Source: G963666945 sp963666945 (lineage in GTDB: Bacteria > Bacteroidota > Bacteroidia > Bacteroidales > Marinifilaceae). From it: a DNA stretch of 64,000 nucleotides. The notes beneath the pieces were generated by a model. The model did no database searches. It was not told the DNA's origin and worked only from the letters and a program-made list of their open reading frames with translations. Positions 58,066-64,000 of this stretch are shown here, piece by piece. Both the position numbers and the translations under genes were made by a program. The stretch spans positions 62,001 to 126,000 of the forward strand of contig CAXXRT010000016.1 in assembly GCA_963666945.2 (NCBI GenBank). The letters run 5' to 3'. Each line of letters begins with the position of its first letter. The stretch's first letter is position 1.

Positions 58066-59235
58066 TTATCTTATTTTATCTGATATTATTATTGTTCTGT
58101 TTTTAATTCTAACATCAAGCCTGTTGGTTGCTTTTAACTGGTCCACTACATATTCGATGCCTTTATCTTTTTTAAACCATGCTGTAAAATGGTAATCCTT
58201 TATACCTTGGTTTAAATAAAATATCTCTACATCGTACCAACGGGATATTTTTTTCATTATATCTTCCAATCTCTCATGGTGAAAAATAAATTCTCCGTCT
58301 TTCCATGACACATATTGACTAATATCTACTTCGCGGACAGTTAAATTATTGTTTCCAAGAACAGCCTGTTCTCCTGGTTTAATAAATCGCGATAGTTTTG
58401 AATCCTTGTCAAAAACCTTTACTGAACCTTCAGCCAGGGTGGTTTGCACATATTCCTCATCTAAGTAATCCTTTACATTAAAAGAAGTTCCATACACCTG
58501 AACATTTTGTCTGTCGGAAACAACTATAAATGGTTTATTCTTATTGTGTGTCACTTTAAAGAATGCTTCCCCTTTTAAAAAGATCTTCCTTTCGTGACCA
58601 CTAAAAGAAACGGGATATTTTAATTCTGTTTCTGAATTCAACCAGACTTTTGTGCCGTCGCTTAAAGTAAGCTGAAATTCTCCTCCCCTGGGTACAGATA
58701 CTTTATTGAATTCTATCTCCTCCGCCTGGTTTTCTTTATCGTATACTAATTCGTTTTTATTTCCCCTTGCAATTATTTCCCCTCTTTTATCTATAATCGC
58801 TCCTTCTGTTTTAGTATTCAATTCAACAAGCTCACCGGAAGCAAGTGTAAGCACTGCCTGACTTTTCCCCGGTTTAATTGGCGCTATTTTTTCAACTATT
58901 TTTTCAGATGTTTTAAACTCCACTACATAATATGCTCCGGTGATAAACAAGACTGGAAATATTACTGCGGCGGCATAAGACATTATTTTCCTGTATGAAA
59001 TATGGGAAATCCTGCGATTAGAAAGCTTTTTCTCTATAGCTAACCACGACGATTCTGATTCTGTACTATTGATTTCCGACTCCAATATAAAACGCTTTTT
59101 TAAAAGAAGTAAGCGCCTATATTCATCCTTATTCCTGGAATCAGATATCCAATTATCAAAAAGATACTTTTCATTTGTAGAAAGCTTCTCCCCAGATAAA
59201 CTGAGATATACTATTTCTTCGATTTGTTTATTCAT
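58066..59235 (-). CDS. FecR-family anti-sigma factor (cassette 2)
   Basis: 389 aa, intact. The cytoplasmic helical N-terminus (MNKQIEEIVYLSLSGEKLSTNEK) is followed by a membrane segment at about 85-107 (IMSYAAAVIFPVLFITGAYYVV) and the periplasmic FecR domain with GKSQAVLTLASGELVELN, VPRGGEFQLTLSDGTKVWLNS and KGEAFFKVTHNKNKPF, then a DUF4974-like end (RLEDIMKKISRWYDVEIFYLNQ). Transduces receptor occupancy to the sigma factor encoded 53 bp upstream. Less than half of its residues appear to match the cassette-1 FecR, so the two pathways are probably insulated. Confidence 0.93.
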   Translation of the reverse strand: MNKQIEEIVYLSLSGEKLSTNEKYLFDNWISDSRNKDEYRRLLLLKKRFILESEINSTESESSWLAIEKKLSNRRISHISYRKIMSYAAAVIFPVLFITGAYYVVEFKTSEKIVEKIAPIKPGKSQAVLTLASGELVELNTKTEGAIIDKRGEIIARGNKNELVYDKENQAEEIEFNKVSVPRGGEFQLTLSDGTKVWLNSETELKYPVSFSGHERKIFLKGEAFFKVTHNKNKPFIVVSDRQNVQVYGTSFNVKDYLDEEYVQTTLAEGSVKVFDKDSKLSRFIKPGEQAVLGNNNLTVREVDISQYVSWKDGEFIFHHERLEDIMKKISRWYDVEIFYLNQGIKDYHFTAWFKKDKGIEYVVDQLKATNRLDVRIKNRTIIISDKIR

Positions 59236-59288
59236 TTTTATCCCTTTTTCATTATAAGTACACCAAGGGATAAAAATAGGGTAGGTTA

Positions 59289-59843
59289 TTATTTGACTTT
59301 TTTTAATAAAAAAAGAAAATATATTAATTCAGCTTTTGATTTAATAGATTCCCTAAGAATCTTATAAGCTATTTTTATATGGTATTTAACTGTGTTAACA
59401 GATATTCCCATATCTTCTGCAATCTCAGCATATTTTAGTCCATACACGACATTAAGTTCTAAAACCTTTCGTGAAGTTTCAGGCACTTTCTCTATTTGTC
59501 TCCTGATATTTTCTGCAGTTTCTTCATCTATCGTGACACTAAAATTTCCAAAATCAGCAGCTGTTTCCTTTGCAAACTTAAGTTTAACAGCATTATGTCT
59601 ATTGTAATTTAGACATTTGTTTTTTATTGATTGTTTAATATATCCAATAAGAGACTTATTTATATCTAAATTTTCACGATTCTCCCAAAGATTAAGAAAA
59701 CATTCCTGCACTATGTCCTCAATGGCGCTTATATCTGAAACAAGACATGATGCATATCGCAGCATATCTTTATGTGTAGCAAGAAAGAATTCCTTAAAAG
59801 CCTTATTATCTCCTGATTTTATATTTTCTGAAAATAGATTCAT
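59289..59843 (-). CDS. ECF-type RNA polymerase sigma factor (cassette 2)
   Basis: 184 aa with region 2 (FFLATHKDMLRYASCLVSDISAIEDIVQECFLNLWENR, YIKQSIKNKCLNY) and region 4 (VPETSRKVLELNVVYGLKYAEIAEDMGISVNTVKYHIKIAYKIL). FecI-like group of Bacteroidota. First gene of cassette 2 and of the 36-kb minus-strand locus. Intact although its presumed target operon is broken. The ATG at 59843 was taken as the start because the frame upstream has stops. Confidence 0.93.
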   Translation of the reverse strand: MNLFSENIKSGDNKAFKEFFLATHKDMLRYASCLVSDISAIEDIVQECFLNLWENRENLDINKSLIGYIKQSIKNKCLNYNRHNAVKLKFAKETAADFGNFSVTIDEETAENIRRQIEKVPETSRKVLELNVVYGLKYAEIAEDMGISVNTVKYHIKIAYKILRESIKSKAELIYFLFLLKKVK

Positions 59844-60365
59844 AGTTTCATTTGCAATTGGGCTAACAAATTTAATGTTTTTAGTGAATTATCAATAAAA
59901 TTTCAATTAATTAAATATTTAGATAATAAATTAATATTCTTATAAAATTCGATAGCAACATCATCTTTAACTTATATCTTCACATATATTTATAAAATTC
60001 ACAACCGGATAAAGATCAGACCAAAACCGTTCTTTGTGTTAGGTTTGTGTTTGGTTTGCGTTAGCTTTATGTTACATAGCTAAGACAAAGTAAGCAGAAA
60101 CCTTATAATAATAATTCAAAATATCCGGAGAAGACACCTAGGTAATATATTAATATATCAAGCACAAATAATCTTCTAAATATCCTATTAAAACAATATC
60201 TCACAATATTTACATAATCCATTAAAAATATCAGCATACTATAAACTACAGGACATATCCATATAAAACATTAGCCTATAGTATCTTCTCAAAAAATATC
60301 TTCTAATATTGAATAAGAAAGCAACATTTTTTGGGTATATAGCACTGATTATTGGGCAAAAAGAC
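59844..60365. other. Intergenic region between ECF sigma 2 and pdxS
   Basis: About 520 bp, AT-rich, containing the divergent promoters and the 11-bp tandem repeat at 60033-60076. No ORF or RNA gene was recognised. It marks the right edge of the duplicated locus. Confidence 0.5.
60033..60076. repeat. Four degenerate 11-bp tandem units (TTTGTGTTAGG-like)
   Basis: Units TTTGTGTTAGG, TTTGTGTTTGG, TTTGCGTTAGC, TTTATGTTACA. Same period, size and similar flank as the array at 6196-6239, but more diverged from one another. Confidence 0.65.
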
Positions 60366-60406
60366 TATTTTTGCGCTTAGTATTAAGAATAACGTTTATA
60401 AAGGAG
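60366..60406 (+). promoter_or_regulatory. pdxS -7 box and ribosome binding site
   Basis: TATTTTTG at 60366-60373 fits the TAnnTTTG -7 box; no good -33 was found. AGGAG at 60402-60406, 6 bases before the ATG at 60413, is a strong Shine-Dalgarno sequence, unusual in this phylum, and decides the start: the longer frame from 60371 would begin upstream of the expected transcript start. Confidence 0.55.
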
Positions 60407-60412
60407 ACAATT

Positions 60413-61282
60413 ATGAGTAAGTACGAATTAAATAAGAACCTTGCCCAAATGCTTAAAGGTGGGGTAATTATGGACGTTGTCAATCCAGAGCAGGCTAAAA
60501 TAGCTGAAGCTGCAGGAGCTTGTGCAGTTATGGCTCTAGAGAGAGTTCCATCTGATATAAGAAAAGATGGTGGTGTAGCAAGAATGTCTGACCCTCAAAT
60601 GATTAAAGAAATTCAAGCAGCTGTTTCTATTCCTGTTATGGCTAAAGTTAGAATTGGTCATTTTGTAGAAGCCCAGATTCTTGAAGCTATAGGTATTGAC
60701 TTTATCGATGAGAGTGAAGTATTAACTCCGGCAGACGAAGTTTACCACGTTCAAAAAGATGCATTCAAAGTTCCATTCGTTTGTGGTGCTCGTAATCTTG
60801 GTGAAGCTCTTCGTCGTATTGGTGAAGGTGCTGCTATGATACGTACAAAAGGTGAAGCTGGTACAGGTAATGTTGTACAGGCTGTTACTCACCAGCGTCA
60901 AATGTTGGAAGATATCAGAAGAGTACAAAGTGCTTCTAAAGAGGAATTAATGACTCTTGCAAGAGACTTTGGTGCTCCTTACGATTTGGTATGCTACGTT
61001 CATGAAAACGGAAAACTTCCTGTTGTTAATTTCGCTGCAGGTGGTATAGCTACTCCAGCTGATGCTGCACTTATGATGCAACTTGGTTCTGAAGGTGTAT
61101 TCGTTGGATCTGGTATCTTTAAATCAGGTGACCCGGAAAAACGTGCAAGAGCTATTGTTCAGGCAACAACTTACTATCAGGATGCAGCTAAATTAGCTGA
61201 GATTTCTGAAGATCTTGGTGAACCAATGTCAGGACTTGAAATAGATACTTTAGCAGCAAGATTCGAAGAAAGAGGTTGGTAA
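60413..61282 (+). CDS. pdxS: Pyridoxal 5'-phosphate synthase subunit PdxS
   Basis: 289 aa from the ATG at 60413 (MSKYELNKNLAQML). TIM-barrel synthase of the DXP-independent vitamin B6 route: makes PLP from ribose 5-phosphate, glyceraldehyde 3-phosphate and ammonia supplied by PdxT. Family motifs: GGVIMDVVNPEQAKIAEAAGA, ALERVPSDIR, VMAKVRIGHFVEAQILE (with the active-site Lys), FIDESEVLTPAD, GARNLGEALRRI-EGAAMIRTKGEAGTG, PVVNFAAGGIATPADAALMMQLG, GVFVGSGIF. The stop lies 1 bp before pdxT, so they form one operon. Confidence 0.97.
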   Translation: MSKYELNKNLAQMLKGGVIMDVVNPEQAKIAEAAGACAVMALERVPSDIRKDGGVARMSDPQMIKEIQAAVSIPVMAKVRIGHFVEAQILEAIGIDFIDESEVLTPADEVYHVQKDAFKVPFVCGARNLGEALRRIGEGAAMIRTKGEAGTGNVVQAVTHQRQMLEDIRRVQSASKEELMTLARDFGAPYDLVCYVHENGKLPVVNFAAGGIATPADAALMMQLGSEGVFVGSGIFKSGDPEKRARAIVQATTYYQDAAKLAEISEDLGEPMSGLEIDTLAARFEERGW

Positions 61283-61283
61283 G

Positions 61284-61853
61284 ATGAATATAGGTATTTT
61301 AGGATTCCAGGGTGCTATAATTGAGCACAGAAAAGCAATGGAAGAACTGGGATGTGAGGTGACTATAGTGCTTTATCCAGAAGATCTTGATAAGATTGAT
61401 GGGATAATACTCCCAGGAGGAGAAAGTACTACTATGAGCAAATTACTTACACGTACTGGAATGAGAGAACCTCTTACCAATAAAATTAAAGAGGGTCTTC
61501 CTGTATGGGGAACATGTGCAGGACTTATTTTGCTTGCAAAAGAGCTTGTAAACTGTGATAAGGTAAATAGTCTTAAACTGATGGATATATCCGTTAAGCG
61601 TAATGCTTACGGTACTCAAATAAACAGCTTCAATACCAATGTGGTTATTGAAGAAGTTTCTAAAAATGAAATTCCACTGGTTTTTATCAGAGCTCCTTAC
61701 ATCACATCAACCAGCAATAATGTTCATGTTATTTGCGAAATAGATGGTAATATAGTTGCTGCTAAGCAGGATAAAATGCTTGCTACATCATTCCATCCGG
61801 AATTGACAGACAATCTGGAATTCCATAAATATTTCATGGAAATGTGCAGATAA
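61284..61853 (+). CDS. pdxT: Pyridoxal 5'-phosphate synthase glutaminase subunit PdxT
   Basis: 189 aa, class I glutaminase. Start MNIGILGFQGAIIEHRKAM; glutamine-binding loop LPGGESTTMSKLL; nucleophile Cys in VWGTCAGLILLA (about residue 78); catalytic His-Glu in FHPELTDN near the C-terminus. It hydrolyses glutamine and channels ammonia to PdxS. A strong terminator follows 41 bp later. Confidence 0.96.
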   Translation: MNIGILGFQGAIIEHRKAMEELGCEVTIVLYPEDLDKIDGIILPGGESTTMSKLLTRTGMREPLTNKIKEGLPVWGTCAGLILLAKELVNCDKVNSLKLMDISVKRNAYGTQINSFNTNVVIEEVSKNEIPLVFIRAPYITSTSNNVHVICEIDGNIVAAKQDKMLATSFHPELTDNLEFHKYFMEMCR

Positions 61854-61893
61854 ATACTATTCACATTTTACTTTCTTGAAAAGAAAATATATA

Positions 61894-61927
61894 AAATAGG
61901 TTGCCTTCAAAGCAACCTATTTTTTTG
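61894..61927 (+). terminator. Intrinsic terminator of pdxST
   Basis: AAATAGGTTGC / GCAACCTATTT arms with loop CTTCAAA, then seven T. Clear rho-independent terminator. Confidence 0.92.
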
Positions 61928-62091
61928 TAGTATATCAGAAATAATTCATTACAAAAAAATGCCTTTAAATTTTTTTAGCTCAGAAAAATGTATTAATCTT
62001 GCAGCAATTTGGGCAAAAATAAAACATTAAGCGCTGTATCTATTTTAGTCCAATAAATATAGAAACACACTTTTTTAAAATATTGGAAAAA

Positions 62092-62748
62092 ATGGAGATA
62101 TACAATCTAGGAGAATCGGGATCGTTGTTTAACAGGTTTATGAGTGAGATAAGAGATAATAACATCCAGAAAGATTCAATGAGATTCAGGAGAAACCTTG
62201 AGAGAATTGGTGAAATAATGGCTTACGAAATCAGTAAAACATTCGAATCTAAAGAAAAAATAGTAGAGACCTGTCTCGGTTCTGCTCAAGTAGAAACTCC
62301 ACACACAACTCCAGTGCTCGCTACCATATTAAGAGCTGGTCTTCCTTTCCATCAGGGATTATTAAATTACTACGACGATGCACATACTACTTTCATTTGT
62401 GCTCACAGAAAACACAATGGCAACGATTTTGATATAGTATTCGATTATATTGCTTCCCCCGATTTAACTGGAAAGACTGTAATCTTAGCTGATACTATGC
62501 TTGCCAGTGGTCTTTCTATGGAGATAGGATATAAAGCACTACTTGAAAGTGGAAAACCCGCACACGTTCACATTGCTGCAGTACTTGGAAGCCGTGAAGG
62601 AGTTGACTATATAGCAAACAATATTAAAGATGAAAATGTAAGTCTTTGGGTTGGTGGAATTGATCCCAAACTAAATGAAAAATCATATATTGTTCCAGGA
62701 TTAGGCGATGCCGGAGATCTTGCATACGGAGCAAAACTTAATAATTAG
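62092..62748 (+). CDS. upp: Uracil phosphoribosyltransferase
   Basis: 218 aa from the ATG at 62092 (MEIYNLGESGS); a TTG three codons upstream in frame is less likely. It makes UMP from uracil and PRPP (pyrimidine salvage). Visible: the type I PRTase fold with ILRAGLPFHQGLLNYY, the PRPP loop VILADTMLASGLSM, and the uracil-binding C-terminal segment YIVPGLGDAGDLAYG. Bacteroidota UPRTs of this type differ somewhat from E. coli Upp (DTMLASG where others have DPMLATG). Lies between two terminators; pyrIB, encoding the de novo route, is convergent downstream. Confidence 0.95.
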   Translation: MEIYNLGESGSLFNRFMSEIRDNNIQKDSMRFRRNLERIGEIMAYEISKTFESKEKIVETCLGSAQVETPHTTPVLATILRAGLPFHQGLLNYYDDAHTTFICAHRKHNGNDFDIVFDYIASPDLTGKTVILADTMLASGLSMEIGYKALLESGKPAHVHIAAVLGSREGVDYIANNIKDENVSLWVGGIDPKLNEKSYIVPGLGDAGDLAYGAKLNN

Positions 62749-62806
62749 AATTTCTTACTCTAATTAATTAATTCTTCCAGAAAAGAAATAAAATAAATAA
62801 GATATT

Positions 62807-62843
62807 AAAAATGGGAATCAATAAAAAAGATTCCCATTTTTTT
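62807..62843. terminator. Bidirectional terminator between upp and pyrI
   Basis: AAAATGGGAATC / GATTCCCATTTT arms with a 9-base A-rich loop, T-runs on both strands. It serves upp on the plus strand and pyrBI on the minus strand. Confidence 0.92.
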
Positions 62844-62868
62844 GTCTATACAGAAAGCATTTTTACAA

Positions 62869-63327
62869 CTATACAGTTTCAATATGCTCTTTATCAGTTA
62901 TTTTCTCACAATAATGACATTTAAGAGAAATATGCTCTTTATTTACTACTTTAAATTTAGTTGTAACCTGTTCATGATTTGTTATACATTTAGGATTAAC
63001 ACATCTAACAATACCTTCAACAAAATCAGGAACATTAACAATTTTCTTTTCTACAACCTCATAATCTTTAATGATATTTATCTTCACCGATGGAGAAACA
63101 AGAGCAAGCTTATTTACTTCTTCATCACAAAGAAATTTATCAGAGATTTTAATAATTCCTTTTTTAGTCAATTTGCTACTCTCGTATCCCTTACCAAAAG
63201 TAATAGCAGAATCATAATTCTGAAGTCCCAGTACATTAATAACGTTAAACAATTGATCGTTGGGAATATGATCGATAACTGTACCGTTTTTGATTGCACT
63301 TACCTGAAGTTCTTTATTTGATGCCAT
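62869..63327 (-). CDS. pyrI: Aspartate carbamoyltransferase regulatory subunit
   Basis: 152 aa. The nucleotide-binding domain (KNGTVIDHIPNDQLFNVINVLGL) is followed by the zinc domain with four cysteines, CVNPKCITN and LKCHYCEK, which contacts PyrB. It gives ATCase allosteric control by CTP/ATP. Located 61 bp downstream of pyrB in one operon and ends before a shared terminator. The plus-strand frame opposite it is a shadow. Confidence 0.96.
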   Translation of the reverse strand: MASNKELQVSAIKNGTVIDHIPNDQLFNVINVLGLQNYDSAITFGKGYESSKLTKKGIIKISDKFLCDEEVNKLALVSPSVKINIIKDYEVVEKKIVNVPDFVEGIVRCVNPKCITNHEQVTTKFKVVNKEHISLKCHYCEKITDKEHIETV

Positions 63328-63388
63328 AACATTAATTTCTTTTAAAATTTCACTAATACTAAATAGAATTCTCCAATAATTCAGACAA

Positions 63389-64000
63389 TTAATTTTCAGG
63401 AGTCAAGCCCATTGCCTTGCAAATTATAGCCTGACGGGCAAATACCCCATTAAGGGCCTGCTCGAAATAGTAAGCCTTAGGACTGTCATCAACATCAATA
63501 TCTATCTCATTTACCCTTGGCAGCGGGTGAAGAATTCTCATATTTTCTTTAGTTCCTGAAAGCATTGAATTCTTAAGTATATAAACGTTTTTCACTTTCT
63601 CGTACTCCAATGGGTCGGCAAAACGCTCTCTCTGTACCCTGGTCATATATAGTATATCAGCATCGTCAATAACTCCATCAAGCTCAGTATGTTCAACATA
63701 CTTAATACCTTTTTCTTCAAGAAACAACTTGTATCCCTTAGGCATTTTTAGGGAATCAGGAGAAACAAAATGGAATGTAGGATTAAATAAAGACATAGCC
63801 ATAAGCAATGAGTGAACTGTCCTTCCATATTTAAGGTCTCCCACCATACAAATATTAAGATTATCAAGTGTACCTTGTGTTTGGTAAATTGTATAAAGAT
63901 CCAGCATAGTCTGGGTAGGGTGCTGATTTGCACCGTCACCGGCATTAATTACAGGCACTTTTGCTACTTCACTTGCATAACGCGCAGAACCTTCAATAGG
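63389..64000 (-). CDS. pyrB: Aspartate carbamoyltransferase catalytic subunit, C-terminal part (cut by window end)
   Basis: About 203 residues are visible; the N-terminus lies beyond 64000. It reads PIEGSARYASEVAKVPVINA and then GDGANQHPTQTMLDLYTI (carbamoyl-phosphate site), followed by the aspartate domain with MVGDLKYGRTVHSL, LYMTRVQRERF and HPLPRVNEID, and the tail QALNGVFARQAIICKAMGL. It catalyses carbamoyl phosphate + aspartate to carbamoyl aspartate, the committed step of pyrimidine synthesis. pyrI follows 61 bp downstream. Confidence 0.96.
   Translation of the reverse strand, partial: PIEGSARYASEVAKVPVINAGDGANQHPTQTMLDLYTIYQTQGTLDNLNICMVGDLKYGRTVHSLLMAMSLFNPTFHFVSPDSLKMPKGYKLFLEEKGIKYVEHTELDGVIDDADILYMTRVQRERFADPLEYEKVKNVYILKNSMLSGTKENMRILHPLPRVNEIDIDVDDSPKAYYFEQALNGVFARQAIICKAMGLTPEN

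Noticed and set aside
23184..59843. Polysaccharide utilisation locus
   Set aside because: SusC/SusD are present but there is no glycoside hydrolase, polysaccharide lyase, sulfatase or hybrid two-component regulator.
23184..59843. RiPP or bacteriocin biosynthesis cluster
   Set aside because: I looked in the gaps for a short precursor with a GG-type leader and for modification enzymes or a C39 peptidase domain and saw none.
62842..63321. 159-codon plus-strand frame opposite pyrI
   Set aside because: Low-complexity, Phe/Asn-rich translation exactly antisense to a well-recognised pyrI; a shadow frame.

Overview
The window comes from an AT-rich chromosome of an anaerobic Bacteroidota species, most likely order Bacteroidales. 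The evidence is a Bacteroidota-type short primary sigma factor, a long Rho with a disordered insert, SusC/SusD pairs with ECF sigma and FecR genes, -7 boxes of the TAnnTTTG type, weak Shine-Dalgarno sequences and a pyruvate:ferredoxin oxidoreductase. No rRNA, tRNA, phage, insertion sequence or CRISPR array was seen.

Left part (1-22.9 kb), mostly housekeeping: the N-terminal part of a periplasmic-sensor protein cut by the window edge, nifJ, a DUF4143-type P-loop ATPase, an M28 peptidase, rho, rpoD, a PAS histidine kinase, an M20 amidohydrolase, and a thiamine salvage unit (TPP riboswitch, TonB receptor, PnuT-type transporter, thiamine pyrophosphokinase). After these come a 56-residue zinc ribbon missed by ordinary ORF cut-offs, a structured intergenic RNA candidate that resembles 6S RNA, a MATE exporter, and a secreted FG-GAP repeat protein with a single in-frame UGA followed by a Cys codon and a small stem-loop (a selenoprotein candidate, or a fresh nonsense mutation).

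Middle part (23.2-59.8 kb): one 36-kb locus, every gene on the minus strand. It contains two related cassettes, each made of ECF sigma, FecR anti-sigma, STN-domain SusC, SusD, a DUF4843-like lipoprotein, a PKD-like lipoprotein, an ABC ATPase and two permeases that are fusions of a GldF-like membrane domain with a GldG-like extracytoplasmic domain. Between the cassettes sits a third exporter unit: ATPase, one fused permease, then two translationally coupled MutS-like ATPases that lack the mismatch-recognition domains. In the right-hand cassette the SusC/SusD/lipoprotein genes are broken by many small indels at 52.0-55.8 kb, while its sigma, FecR and exporter genes are intact. Surface signalling, outer-membrane uptake and inner-membrane export genes thus sit together; the substrate is unknown and no precursor peptide was found. 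This locus is the best candidate for an undescribed system.

Right part (59.9-64 kb): housekeeping again, with pdxS-pdxT (PLP synthase), upp, and pyrI-pyrB (pyrB cut by the window end). Clear hairpin terminators separate these units. Two dispersed repeat families were noted: an 11-bp-period tandem repeat (6.2 and 60.0 kb) and a terminator-linked repeat at the 3' ends of two exporter units (23.1 and 38.4 kb).
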